A stretch of 64,000 nucleotides of DNA from an uncultured Oscillospiraceae bacterium (GTDB lineage Bacteria > Bacillota > Clostridia > Oscillospirales > Acutalibacteraceae): contig CABULH010000004.1 of assembly GCA_902492455.1 (NCBI GenBank), positions 1-64,000 on the forward strand, read 5' to 3'. The notes beneath the pieces were generated by a model. It saw only the letters and a list, made by a program, of their open reading frames with translations. It was not told the origin of the DNA and did not search any database. Of this stretch, positions 17,855-25,816 are shown one piece after another. The position numbers were made by a program, and so were the translations under genes. Positions within the stretch are counted from its first letter, which is position 1. Each line of letters begins with the position of its first letter.

Positions 17855-18807
17855 ACCTTTCCTAATTCACCATTATTGAGAGAAACAAAAGGCAAAGAAA
17901 GCAGTTTCTCATCCGGTATTCCCGCCAGCATCATCGCGGACAGCAGCGCTCCAAATACCGGGGCGGCTTTCAGCCGGATGGGCTTCGTATCAGCGGTTAT
18001 ATGTTTACAGAATATCTGAAACGCCAACTCGCTGTGAATAAGGATTCCACCCGCCGCCACACTGAGAAAATTTCCTTTGAAGTCTTTTCCCGCTGTATTG
18101 AGCAAGTCGGCCAACCCTCGCATATTGCTTTCCAGTATCCTACTGGCAACGAAATCTTCTCCCGCCACTTCCAGAACCAGCGGCGCCAAAGAAGCGATGT
18201 ATCGTTTCCCTTTTTTGTAAATCGCCGGCAGCGCTTCAACAACAGGCTGCTTCAGCTTATCCTCCAGCAATTCTCTGAGCCGGGTATCTTCGCCCCTGCC
18301 GTCCAACTGGGATAACACCGCCGAAACAGCATCACGTCCGATGTCAAAGCCGCCGCCTTTCTGGTCAAAAAGATAGCCCCATCCTCCGATCTGACGGCAG
18401 CTGGAATGCTGACGAACATAGCAGGAACAGCCGGTGCCGGAAATAACAGCACAGCCATCCCGGCGTAAAAGCCCGCCGTTGAGGACGTTGTACAGATCAC
18501 TTCTGCATTCCACCGCCGTTTTTTCTGAAAAAAGGCTGCGGAGCCGCCCACGGCAGATATCCTGTATCTCCGCTGCAGAGCCGCCGGATATTCCGGAAAA
18601 AACAGCTGCGATTTGACACGCGGCTATACCGCTTTTTTCCAAAAGCTCCCGTAGTATATGATTCAGCAGTTCCAACGTGCGCTCCAGCCCGATATCCACT
18701 GGGTTGCAGCCAGCAGCTACGGAACGGTAAAGAACTCGTCCTGCTTCATCACATAATGCAACTTCTGTTTTGGTTCCGCCACCGTCAATTCCGATAAAGT
18801 ATCCCAT
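17851..18807 (-). CDS. BadF/BadG/BcrA/BcrD-type ATPase; probable N-acetylglucosamine/N-acetylmuramic acid kinase
   Basis: A 318-residue ASKHA-fold kinase. Phosphate-1 motif is FIGIDGGGTKTEVALCDEAG, phosphate-2 is CAVISGTGCSCYVR, and GGWGYLFDQKGGGFDIGRDAV is the substrate-proximal loop seen in GlcNAc kinases. Clostridial MurK, which phosphorylates both MurNAc and GlcNAc, belongs to this family. The coupled murQ gene favours a MurK-like role. The start at 18807 follows a GGAGGGG ribosome site. It shares a regulatory space with the divergent DUF4838 gene, suggesting common control of amino-sugar salvage. Confidence 0.85.
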   Translation of the reverse strand: MGYFIGIDGGGTKTEVALCDEAGRVLYRSVAAGCNPVDIGLERTLELLNHILRELLEKSGIAACQIAAVFSGISGGSAAEIQDICRGRLRSLFSEKTAVECRSDLYNVLNGGLLRRDGCAVISGTGCSCYVRQHSSCRQIGGWGYLFDQKGGGFDIGRDAVSAVLSQLDGRGEDTRLRELLEDKLKQPVVEALPAIYKKGKRYIASLAPLVLEVAGEDFVASRILESNMRGLADLLNTAGKDFKGNFLSVAAGGILIHSELAFQIFCKHITADTKPIRLKAAPVFGALLSAMMLAGIPDEKLLSLPFVSLNNGELGKV

Positions 18808-18848
18808 TTATTCCCCTCCTCCCCAACTTTCTTGGATCCGTTGTGTTC

Positions 18849-18877
18849 AGTATACCGAAGCTAAATTTGAACAACAA
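18849..18877 (-). promoter_or_regulatory. Promoter of the kinase-murQ unit
   Basis: On the minus strand TTGTTG, 17 bases and TATACT lie about 40 bases before the start codon. The adjacent inverted repeat at 18899-18940 is just upstream of its -35. Confidence 0.6.
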
Positions 18878-18898
18878 GGCGTAAATCTTTTGAATCTG

Positions 18899-18940
18899 TG
18901 GCGAATATTATGATATTTCTATTTTTCATAATATTCGCCA
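18899..18940. promoter_or_regulatory. Perfect 14-bp inverted repeat, probable shared operator
   Basis: TGGCGAATATTATG at 18899-18912 is exactly mirrored by CATAATATTCGCCA at 18927-18940. No T tract follows on either strand and the element sits between divergent genes, so a regulator binding site is more likely than a terminator. No dedicated regulator gene is adjacent. Confidence 0.6.
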
Positions 18941-19036
18941 TAGATATCATAAGATTCTCCCCTGATTTCCTCTTAAATACCTGCTATTTTGAATACAACA
19001 CACGCAGTAGATAGTTATAGAGAGGATGAAAGCGTC

Positions 19037-20935
19037 ATGGGGTTCATCAATCTGAAAAAAATGCATCATGCGGTATGGATATCCCAGCCCCTCCCTGTTC
19101 TGCGATTCGCCGCGGAAGAATTGAGCAGCTATTTTCAGAAAACAGTCGGTGTTCCGTTAAGCATCAACGGTAATTGGCAAACATCTGGCTTTATCCTGAA
19201 ATTGGATGACGGCATAGGCGACCCTTTGGATGATTACTTTCAGATTGAAGAAAAGAACGAAACCATATATATTATTGGTGTAAACGGCCGGTCGGTATTG
19301 TATGGCGTCTACTGTTTTCTGGAGGAGTATCTGGATATTTGCTTTGTTCATCCATGGTACGAACACGTACCCCGATTGACAAACGAGGAACGAAATATCT
19401 CTCCGATTTCGGCCAAGGCCTCTATCCGCAAAAGAGGCTTTAATATCAATCCCAGCGGCCCGGAATTTTTGGATGCTGCGGTTAAGCAGGGCTATAATGT
19501 GTGTACACTGAAGTTTGAGGAATGGGAAACAGACAAAGAACGCTATTGGCCGGAAATCTTGAAGCGTGACATGTGGCTGGATGTGGGCGGCCACTGCATG
19601 GATGCCTTTATTCACTTTAAAGATACCTTTCGGGATCATCCTGACTGGTTTGGACTGTGCAACGGAAAGCGTATGGATAAACAGCCCTGCTTATCCAATC
19701 CGCATATCATTGATCTCTTTGTCAAAAATGCAGTGGATTTCTGTCGTCAAAACCCGCAGATCCACAACCTAACCATATGGCCCAACGATAACGGTCATGG
19801 TTGCCAATGTGAACGCTGTCGTGCACTGGGGTTTAATCAAACCTACACCCATTTAATGGGAGAACTGCAGAAAGCTCTGAAGCATCAGGAAATCCCGATC
19901 ACCGTTCAGCACAGCGCCTATAATGCTGATCTGGATTGGGATATGCTGGAAACCATACCGGCCGAATGTACGGTGGACACATTGATCGCACCCTGGGGCA
20001 GAAACTATTCCCAGCCACTATCTCAAGATAAGACGCCTCGCGGTCAACGATTTAAAAGGATTATTGAAAGCTGGGCTGCTTCCTGTAAAAAGAACGGCAC
20101 AACATTGACGATGTACGAATACTACGGTGATTATTGGATGCACAGCGTTCTGTTTCCAGCGCTGGGCCATGTCATTATCGAAGATGTGGCTTACTACAAG
20201 CGATTGGGTGCTTCCATGCTTCGTAGCTTGAATCTGCGGTACAACGGAACAGTCGCCAGCATTTATGCGCTGACCCGCCGTCCCCTCCCCAAAGATGCAT
20301 CTGCTTATGAGTATAATTCTGAGCTTTCTGTTATGTGGTTCAATATCCATGTACTCGGCCGTGCTTTGTGGAACACGAATGCCAGCTACACGGAGGTGAC
20401 ACAGGCATACTGCGCCGGCTGTTATGGTTCTTATGCCGAGGAGGCGGCTGCTTTGCTGGATATTCTGGAAAAGGAACTGACACCTTTAGGCGAATTCTCC
20501 ACTACATTATTCCGCCGCCGCTTTGCGGATGTATGGTTCCGGGATGTCCATTCACTGGAGGTTTTGGAAACACTGCAGGAATGGTCTCCGGAGATAGAGC
20601 AGATGGAAGAGCTGGATGACTGTATACAGGCGGCAGCAGCTGTGCGAAATCGTTTGGGGCCGGTACTAAAAAAACTCGGTACCTTAAGCGGAGATTTGGC
20701 TGATCTACAATATCAGAACTTTTTGAAACTCACCGATTATTTTCGGTTTCTTATTGTCAAACTGGATTCCATTCATAAGCAATACCGCGCACAAAAACAG
20801 ATTGTTCTGAGGGACTATCCTGCGGCTCTTTCCCTCCTGGAAGACGCCCTTATGGAAGAATACAGTATCAGAGGGCACCAAGCCAAAGATTGCGAAAACT
20901 GGATCGAAAAGCTGAAGGTACTCCTCTCTTCCTAA
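19037..20935 (+). CDS. DUF4838 domain protein, probable cytoplasmic glycoside hydrolase
   Basis: A 632-residue protein. Residues about 10-110 look like the small alpha/beta N-terminal domain that precedes GH20 and GH67 catalytic barrels (LRFAAEELSSYFQKTVGVPL). Residues about 125-420 match DUF4838: DHPDWFGLCNGKRM, QPCLSNPHIIDLF, WPNDNGHGCQCERCRALG and MYEYYGDYWM. DUF4838 members are predicted glycosidases of unknown specificity. There is no signal peptide, so it acts in the cytoplasm. Divergence from an amino-sugar kinase and murQ suggests amino-sugar or glycan-fragment processing (inference). The ATG at 19037 follows AGAGAGGA. Confidence 0.75.
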   Translation: MGFINLKKMHHAVWISQPLPVLRFAAEELSSYFQKTVGVPLSINGNWQTSGFILKLDDGIGDPLDDYFQIEEKNETIYIIGVNGRSVLYGVYCFLEEYLDICFVHPWYEHVPRLTNEERNISPISAKASIRKRGFNINPSGPEFLDAAVKQGYNVCTLKFEEWETDKERYWPEILKRDMWLDVGGHCMDAFIHFKDTFRDHPDWFGLCNGKRMDKQPCLSNPHIIDLFVKNAVDFCRQNPQIHNLTIWPNDNGHGCQCERCRALGFNQTYTHLMGELQKALKHQEIPITVQHSAYNADLDWDMLETIPAECTVDTLIAPWGRNYSQPLSQDKTPRGQRFKRIIESWAASCKKNGTTLTMYEYYGDYWMHSVLFPALGHVIIEDVAYYKRLGASMLRSLNLRYNGTVASIYALTRRPLPKDASAYEYNSELSVMWFNIHVLGRALWNTNASYTEVTQAYCAGCYGSYAEEAAALLDILEKELTPLGEFSTTLFRRRFADVWFRDVHSLEVLETLQEWSPEIEQMEELDDCIQAAAAVRNRLGPVLKKLGTLSGDLADLQYQNFLKLTDYFRFLIVKLDSIHKQYRAQKQIVLRDYPAALSLLEDALMEEYSIRGHQAKDCENWIEKLKVLLSS

Positions 20936-20941
20936 AGAATC

Positions 20942-20989
20942 AAAAAGGCCCGCCGCATTCCCGAAAAAGGAGATGCGGCGGGCCCTTTT
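20942..20989. terminator. Bidirectional terminator between the DUF4838 gene and the BMC operon
   Basis: A GC-rich 16-bp stem (AAAAGGCCCGCCGCAT with ATGCGGCGGGCCCTTTT) has A/T tracts on both flanks. It closes both the plus-strand gene and the 18 kb minus-strand operon. Confidence 0.9.
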
Positions 20990-21009
20990 ATTCCATTCAA
21001 TCGGATACC

Positions 21010-21555
21010 TTACAGGTGTTCCCAAATATCCTTATGAGGAGAAGCCATCACTGAACTGCTTGCGAACAATCCCTGATCCTTGGCATAAAGAGAACCGGCT
21101 TCCACAGCAGCAGTAACATCGCTGACCTCGCCGGTCAGCAACACCATGCCTTTACCGCCCATGCCGCGGGATACCCGTAGATCATAAATCTCCACTTTAG
21201 AGGTTTTCACTGCCGTATCCGCTGCCTTAATAGCGCTGGAAGCAGAAAATGTCTCAATAACACCCAGAGCACCCTCCGCTTTGGCATCCTGTCCTCCCAA
21301 TAAAGCGCGGACAACCGTTTCATCAATTCGACCCATCAGCACCGCGTCGATAACATAACGGCCAAAGGAGTCCCGCACACGCTCTAAAGAGGTCTGCACA
21401 TCGGACAACGGGCCGGTAATGATCATTTCATATTTGCCCGGACAGGACGGATGAGCCGAAACCAAACGAATGTTGGCCGATTTCAGCGCGTCGTCACAGG
21501 CCTCAATTCCTTTGGCGATACTCCGGATCTCAATGACTCCAACTGCATATAACAT
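21010..21555 (-). CDS. pduT: BMC-T shell protein, PduT-like (tandem BMC domains)
   Basis: A 181-residue trimeric shell protein with two BMC domains: residues about 3-80 (YAVGVIEIRSIAKGIEACDDAL) and about 95-175 (GALGVIETFSASSAIKAADTAV). Cys38 in the segment HPSCPGKYEM matches the pore cysteine that holds a [4Fe-4S] cluster in PduT, where three subunits contribute one cysteine each. Next to pduS it probably forms an electron conduit across the shell for cobalamin reduction (inference from the family). It is the last gene of the operon. Confidence 0.92.
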   Translation of the reverse strand: MLYAVGVIEIRSIAKGIEACDDALKSANIRLVSAHPSCPGKYEMIITGPLSDVQTSLERVRDSFGRYVIDAVLMGRIDETVVRALLGGQDAKAEGALGVIETFSASSAIKAADTAVKTSKVEIYDLRVSRGMGGKGMVLLTGEVSDVTAAVEAGSLYAKDQGLFASSSVMASPHKDIWEHL

Positions 21556-21595
21556 AAGTCAATCATGCCTTTCCTTATCGTCTTGTTCCGTCCTT

Positions 21596-22921
21596 TTACC
21601 GGCCGATGGTAACGCTCTGATCATCCACAGCCACTACCTTGCCGTCAATAGAACTGTGGATCATAGCAGAAACGCCTTTGCCGGCCTGACCCACCACATC
21701 GCCCTTCTTAACCATATCCCCCACCTTTACCACAGGAACAGCGGGAGCGCCTACATGCTGACGCATGGGAAGGGTCACAAACTCCGGCAACCAGGCGCTA
21801 TCATCCAGGGTTGGTACCCGGTCAAAAGGCGCGACTCCGATTTTTGTTTTAAAACGTTCATTGGGCAACAGCCGATAATCCCGTTCCGGGCTGACCTTGA
21901 CTGGCTCGCCTTTATGCTGATAGCGCAGACCGTTTTTGGCGAGAATTCCCTTCATCTCCTGGAATACACGGCGAGGGCTGATCTCCTGACAGCAGGCCGC
22001 CAGTTCACACACACCGCAGCCGCTGCACAAGGTAGCTGTAACAAAGTCCTCCGGATTTTCCTCCACATGATGGGTAGCACTGCGCACTGCACGGTGAGGT
22101 TCCAAAGGATACCCAAGCAAAGCTCGGGGACACATTTCAGTACATAAGGTGCACTGGCAGCAGGCGGAAGAAGCTCGGCTGAGAACCGCACGGTTACTGC
22201 TGAGCTTACCGGCAATGATCGGTAATTCCTTTGGCAGAATCAGCAATCCCTTGGTGGTTTTGGTTACCACTGCGGTTTTGGGATCAATGACAGTGCCCAT
22301 GGCGGGACCGCCGTTGATCATAGCGCAGTCTTCCGGGATTTCGATATTCAAGCGCTTGAGCAGCTGGGCAATAGGCGTTCCCACTGGCACCCGCAAAACA
22401 TACGGTTCCTTGACCTTGCCCCCGATGGTGATCCACTTTTCCGCTACCGGATATCCATGATCCACCGCCTGCTCGACGTTGTACAAGGTCTCCACATTGA
22501 ACACCAAAACGCCTGAAGTGATAGGCAGAGTTCCCGGGGTTACCACCCGGCGAAGCACCTCATAAATCAGGATAATCTCATCCCCCATGGGATACGCATC
22601 CGGAAGAGCATAAACCTTTACATGCTTGGAAAGCTGCTGGTCATGCTGAATACCCAAACGTTCCGCTGTGTGCTTCTTTACTCCCAGGAAGCCATTTTGG
22701 ATACCGGCAGCCTCCATCAGCACTTCCGCGCCCTTGAGAACCCGGTCCATATGCTTCTTCATCAGAAAATAATCCGTATACAGCAGCGGCTCGCATTCCG
22801 CAGCATTGATAATCAGCGTATCCGCGCCCTCTGACAGCTTAATAGAGGACGGAAACCCAGCGCCGCCGGCGCCGACGTCGCCGGAATCGGCCATTAGTTT
22901 CTTCAGTTCCTGGATGTTCAT
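21596..22921 (-). CDS. pduS: PduS-like cobalamin reductase (RnfC-related flavo-iron-sulfur protein)
   Basis: A 441-residue protein of the RnfC/PduS family. An N-terminal glycine-rich nucleotide/FMN region (VGAGGAGFPSSIK, NAAECEPLLYTDY) is followed by a SLBB-like segment, then two ferredoxin-type clusters (CCQCTLCTEMCP near residue 260 and CSGCGVCELAACC near 305), and a biotinyl/lipoyl-like C-terminal hammerhead (VVKVGDMVKKGDVVG). PduS reduces cobalamin so that PduO can adenosylate it. The ATG at 22921 is preferred over a GTG four codons earlier, which would sit too close to the ribosome site. Confidence 0.93.
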   Translation of the reverse strand: MNIQELKKLMADSGDVGAGGAGFPSSIKLSEGADTLIINAAECEPLLYTDYFLMKKHMDRVLKGAEVLMEAAGIQNGFLGVKKHTAERLGIQHDQQLSKHVKVYALPDAYPMGDEIILIYEVLRRVVTPGTLPITSGVLVFNVETLYNVEQAVDHGYPVAEKWITIGGKVKEPYVLRVPVGTPIAQLLKRLNIEIPEDCAMINGGPAMGTVIDPKTAVVTKTTKGLLILPKELPIIAGKLSSNRAVLSRASSACCQCTLCTEMCPRALLGYPLEPHRAVRSATHHVEENPEDFVTATLCSGCGVCELAACCQEISPRRVFQEMKGILAKNGLRYQHKGEPVKVSPERDYRLLPNERFKTKIGVAPFDRVPTLDDSAWLPEFVTLPMRQHVGAPAVPVVKVGDMVKKGDVVGQAGKGVSAMIHSSIDGKVVAVDDQSVTIGR

Positions 22922-22945
22922 CTGTATGCCCACTTCCCGTATAAA

Positions 22946-23194
22946 TTAATCGATAATGCCCACGACCACCGCATCCACCGGGGTTTCCCGATTGGGCAGT
23001 GCCAGTCGTGCACCGCTGCCGGTGGTAATGAGGACATATTCTCCAATTCCGGCGCCGACGCTGTCAATAGCAATAATGTATTTATCCGTCTCTTGATTGT
23101 TCTCCACCAGACGAATTTCCAGAATCTTGGAACCCACAATATTTTCATTTTTTCTGGTGGAAACGATATTGCCGATCACTTTGCCCTTTAACAT
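22946..23194 (-). CDS. pduN: BMC-P pentameric vertex protein (EutN/CcmL/PduN family)
   Basis: An 82-residue EutN/CcmL-fold protein that caps the twelve vertices of the icosahedral shell. The start MLKGKVIGNIVSTRKNE and end PVDAVVVGIID are diagnostic, with the glycine-rich DSVGAGIGEYVLIT loop in the middle. It is full length. A GGAGAG site precedes the ATG. It is the only pentamer gene in the locus. Confidence 0.94.
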   Translation of the reverse strand: MLKGKVIGNIVSTRKNENIVGSKILEIRLVENNQETDKYIIAIDSVGAGIGEYVLITTGSGARLALPNRETPVDAVVVGIID

Positions 23195-23220
23195 GGCTTT
23201 CTCTCCAATCGGATGACAAG

Positions 23221-23871
23221 TTAATCTCTTACAATACGAACCTGAGCTCCGTTGCCGATACCAGCCGCATTAGCATCGTCCGTATCAATGTGCATTTCCA
23301 GCCGGAAGGCATCACTCACCCGTACTTGTACATCGAAGAAGCGGGTACGCCGAGGTCCGTCTATATCAATCGTTACTGTGTCGCCGTCCTTAACGCCAAA
23401 AGCTTCGCCATCTGCCGGACTCATATGAATGTGCCGATTGGCAATAATACAGCCTTCAGGAATGGTAACCACACCTTTGGGCCCGACAATTGTAAGTGCA
23501 GCGGAACCAGTCACATTGCCAGATTCCCGTACCGGCGGTTTCACCTTTAAAGTGAAGGAATCGGTGCGGGAAATCTCTACCTGAGTCTTGCTGCGCAGCG
23601 GCCCCAGCACCCGGACATTTTCAATGGGACGCAGAGAAGGGCCGATGATAGTAAGCACCTCTTTGCAGGCGTACTGGCCCGGTTGGGAAAGATCCTTCAG
23701 CTGGGTCAGCTCATACCCTTTGCCGAACAGAGTATCCACATCCGCGCGGGTCAGATGAATATGCCGGTTGGACACGCCCACTGGCACGGTATCCGGACGT
23801 TCACCAGCTCCCTGCTTTTCTTCCAGTACCTTGCGTACCAGCTCTGCAATGGCAGCGGCATCCACATTCAT
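23221..23871 (-). CDS. pduL: Phosphate propanoyltransferase
   Basis: A 216-residue PduL that converts propionyl-CoA to propionyl-phosphate and recycles CoA inside the compartment. Two homologous domains each carry the zinc-binding pattern: VGVSNRHIHLTRADV near residue 41 and IIANRHIHMSPADGEAFG near 143. The first 20 residues (AAAIAELVRKVLEEKQGAG) form an amphipathic helix plus linker of encapsulation-peptide type. The ATG at 23871 follows a GGAGGGG site; an upstream in-frame start lacks one. AckA in the same operon would then make ATP from the acyl phosphate. Confidence 0.95.
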   Translation of the reverse strand: MNVDAAAIAELVRKVLEEKQGAGERPDTVPVGVSNRHIHLTRADVDTLFGKGYELTQLKDLSQPGQYACKEVLTIIGPSLRPIENVRVLGPLRSKTQVEISRTDSFTLKVKPPVRESGNVTGSAALTIVGPKGVVTIPEGCIIANRHIHMSPADGEAFGVKDGDTVTIDIDGPRRTRFFDVQVRVSDAFRLEMHIDTDDANAAGIGNGAQVRIVRD

Positions 23872-23978
23872 TGGTAACCCCTCCGTTTTTTTCATCATTG
23901 CGAATTGATATATCTATATAAAGATAACGAATAATCAAAATTATGTACCTGGGTGGATCATCCTACAAAGCGCCCTGC

Positions 23979-24010
23979 ATCCGGCGCGCCTTATCAAAGG
24001 CGCGCCGGAT
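23979..24010 (-). promoter_or_regulatory. Perfect intra-operon hairpin between the shell genes and pduL
   Basis: A 12-bp perfect stem (ATCCGGCGCGCC / GGCGCGCCGGAT) has an 8-base loop and no following T tract. Its place directly 3' of the tandem BMC-H genes suggests RNA processing or stabilisation rather than termination. The remaining 110 bases up to pduL contain only a weak promoter-like stretch. Confidence 0.6.
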
Positions 24011-24028
24011 AGACGCATAAACATAACC

Positions 24029-24304
24029 TTACTTCAGGACAGGCAGCAGTTTTTCGACATCGCCATGGGGGCGGGGAATCACATGGGTAGCGACAACTTC
24101 GCCCAGACGGGAAGCAGCGGCGCCGCCAGCCTCGACAGCAGCCTTTACCGCGCCGACATCGCCGCGGACCATGATGCTCACCAATCCGGAACCGATCTTC
24201 TCGGAGCCGATCAGGGTGACATTAGCAGCCTTTGCCATCGCATCGGCAGCTTCAATAGCGGCAACCAAGCCGCGGGTTTCTACCATACCAAGAGCTTCCA
24301 TCAT
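24029..24304 (-). CDS. BMC-H hexameric shell protein (PduA/PduJ-like), copy 1
   Basis: A 91-residue single BMC-domain protein, one facet tile of the shell. MEALGMVETRGLVAAIEAADAM opens the domain, GSEKIGSGLVSIMVRGDVG is the pore-flanking region, and HVIPRPHGDVEKLLP ends it. It differs from the neighbouring copies at only a few residues, and 158 consecutive bases are identical to the extended copy at 24338, indicating a recent duplication or gene conversion. An AAGGAGG site precedes the ATG. Confidence 0.95.
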   Translation of the reverse strand: MMEALGMVETRGLVAAIEAADAMAKAANVTLIGSEKIGSGLVSIMVRGDVGAVKAAVEAGGAAASRLGEVVATHVIPRPHGDVEKLLPVLK

Positions 24305-24337
24305 TGTTCTTTTCCTCCTTGTATTACCACGCTGATC

Positions 24338-24775
24338 TTATTTCAGCTTGGGCAGCAGTTTTTCGACATCGCCATGGGGGCGGGGAATCACATGGGTAGC
24401 GACAACTTCGCCCAGACGGGAAGCAGCGGCGCCGCCAGCCTCGACAGCAGCCTTTACCGCGCCGACATCGCCGCGGACCATGATGCTCACCAATCCGGAA
24501 CCGATCTTTTCGGAACCGATCAGGGTGACATTAGCAGCCTTCACCATTGCATCGGCAGCCTCAATCGCAGCGACCAAACCACGGGTTTCCACCATACCAA
24601 GAGCTTCCATGTTGCTTTTCTCCTTTATTTCATTAGATTTTGTAACCACAGGGGGTTCCGCAGACGCCGGTTTGGGCGCGGCGGTTTTTTTCGCGGCATT
24701 CGCTGCCGCAGACTTTGCAGCGGGCTTATTCGCCGCAGCCGGACGACGCACAGGTTTTTTCGGTTCATCCGCCAT
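24338..24775 (-). CDS. BMC-H shell protein with N-terminal Lys/Ala/Pro-rich extension, copy 2
   Basis: A 145-residue protein in which residues 56-145 are a BMC-H domain almost identical to its neighbours. Residues 1-55 form a disordered, strongly basic Ala/Lys/Pro tail (PVRRPAAANKPAAK and AKKTAAPKPASAE) like a histone H1 tail. Two starts look usable: ATG at 24775 behind GGAGG, and an in-frame ATG at 24610 (codon 56) behind AAGGAG nine bases away. The second would yield an ordinary BMC-H, so one gene may make a long and a short tile. The tail could face the lumen or the cytosol. Confidence 0.85.
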   Translation of the reverse strand: MADEPKKPVRRPAAANKPAAKSAAANAAKKTAAPKPASAEPPVVTKSNEIKEKSNMEALGMVETRGLVAAIEAADAMVKAANVTLIGSEKIGSGLVSIMVRGDVGAVKAAVEAGGAAASRLGEVVATHVIPRPHGDVEKLLPKLK

Positions 24776-24795
24776 GTAAGATTCCTCCATCCGCC

Positions 24796-25077
24796 TTATA
24801 CATTATCTGTATACAGGAATTTGGTGATTTCAGGGTGAGGACGAGCAATCACTTCGCAGAGCTTGACGTTCCCCACTCTGGCCGCCGCCTCGCGGCCGGC
24901 TTCGGCGGCGGCGGTAACAGCCGAAACCGTACCGTCCACCACCACTGTTACCAGTCGGCCGCCCAGACGTTTCTCCACATGGATCAGCCTGACATCGGCG
25001 GCTTTCAGCATGGCATCAAGCCCTTCAATCGCCGCCGACATTGCCTGTACTTCCAGCAGTGCAATGGCCTTTTCCAT
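24796..25077 (-). CDS. BMC-H shell protein, divergent paralogue
   Basis: A 93-residue BMC-domain protein that is clearly diverged from the three near-identical copies. It begins MEKAIALLEVQAMSAAIEGLDAM and ends ARPHPEITKFLYTDN. The pore-proximal loop differs (EKRLGGRLVTVVVDGTVS), so pore chemistry is probably different. The ATG at 25077 follows GGAGG with five-base spacing; the open frame nine codons further up has no support. Confidence 0.93.
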   Translation of the reverse strand: MEKAIALLEVQAMSAAIEGLDAMLKAADVRLIHVEKRLGGRLVTVVVDGTVSAVTAAAEAGREAAARVGNVKLCEVIARPHPEITKFLYTDNV

Positions 25078-25111
25078 ACCTACCTCCAGACGCTGAGTAG
25101 ACACGCGCCAA

Positions 25112-25387
25112 TTACTTCAGCACAGGCAGCAGCTTTTCGACATCCTCATGAGGACGGGGAATCACATGGGTAGCCACGACTTCACCCAGACGGGAAGCAG
25201 CAGCGCCGCCGGCTTCGACAGCGGATTTCACCGCGCCGACATCGCCGCGGACCATGATGCTCACCAATCCGGAACCGATCTTCTCAGAACCGATCAGAGC
25301 GACGTTGGCAGCCTTTACCATCGCATCGGCGGCTTCGATAGCGGCAACCAAGCCGCGGGTTTCTACCATACCAAGAGCTTCCATCAT
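25112..25387 (-). CDS. BMC-H hexameric shell protein, copy 3
   Basis: A 91-residue BMC-H protein almost identical to copies 1 and 2. Substitutions include Ala for Thr in NVALIGSEK, Ser for Ala in AVKSAVEAG and Glu for Gly in RPHEDVEK. The ATG at 25387 lies eight bases past a GGAG site; an ATG two codons earlier is too close to it. It is one of the five hexamer genes of this operon. Confidence 0.94.
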   Translation of the reverse strand: MMEALGMVETRGLVAAIEAADAMVKAANVALIGSEKIGSGLVSIMVRGDVGAVKSAVEAGGAAASRLGEVVATHVIPRPHEDVEKLLPVLK

Positions 25388-25431
25388 ATCCATTACTCCT
25401 TTTCACATGTCACAGATGTGGGTATCTTTCT

Positions 25432-25797
25432 TTATACCTGTAATAGAGATTCTCTATTATCAGCCGTTAGATTCTGGGGGCCGTTCAGCTTATCCCGGCC
25501 CAGCGCATTGATCTTCGCCAGCTCCATGGTGCTGTCTTCCGGACGGGAAATCACATAAGATGTGATGAATAAATCCCGCTTTTTGGCTTCCGCCACGCCG
25601 GCTTCCAGCGCCGCTTCCACCTCGGCGACCCCGCCCTCAAATTTTACCATCATCACCAGCGGTACTTTGGCGGCGTCACCGGCAGCCGGTTTATTCCGAT
25701 CCAATGCAACGATGCGTACATTTCCCGCTTTGGCCACGGCGTCGCCGACGACAACCGCTGTGGTAAAACCGAACACTTCGATTAGTCCTAGAGCCAT
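25432..25797 (-). CDS. BMC-domain shell protein with C-terminal extension, 121 residues
   Basis: This is a single BMC domain (residues 1-95; MALGLIEVFGFTTAVVVGDAV) with a longer-than-usual central loop (ALDRNKPAAGDAAKVP). A roughly 25-residue polar tail follows the conserved SYVISRPEDST motif. It is the most divergent hexamer-type protein of the cluster and the first shell gene behind the enzymes. The loop and tail could line a distinct pore or bind cargo; neither can be decided from sequence. Confidence 0.88.
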   Translation of the reverse strand: MALGLIEVFGFTTAVVVGDAVAKAGNVRIVALDRNKPAAGDAAKVPLVMMVKFEGGVAEVEAALEAGVAEAKKRDLFITSYVISRPEDSTMELAKINALGRDKLNGPQNLTADNRESLLQV

Positions 25798-25816
25798 CCG
25801 ATATCAAGCCTTTCGC

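Noticed and set aside
24065..24838. A 257-codon plus-strand frame with internal repeats across the shell genes
   Set aside because: It is antisense to two BMC-H genes and its repeats simply mirror theirs.
24029..25400. Repeated sequence that could be taken for a CRISPR-like or transposon repeat
   Set aside because: The repeats are the coding sequence of tandem BMC-H shell proteins, each with its own start and stop; there are no spacers or short repeat units.
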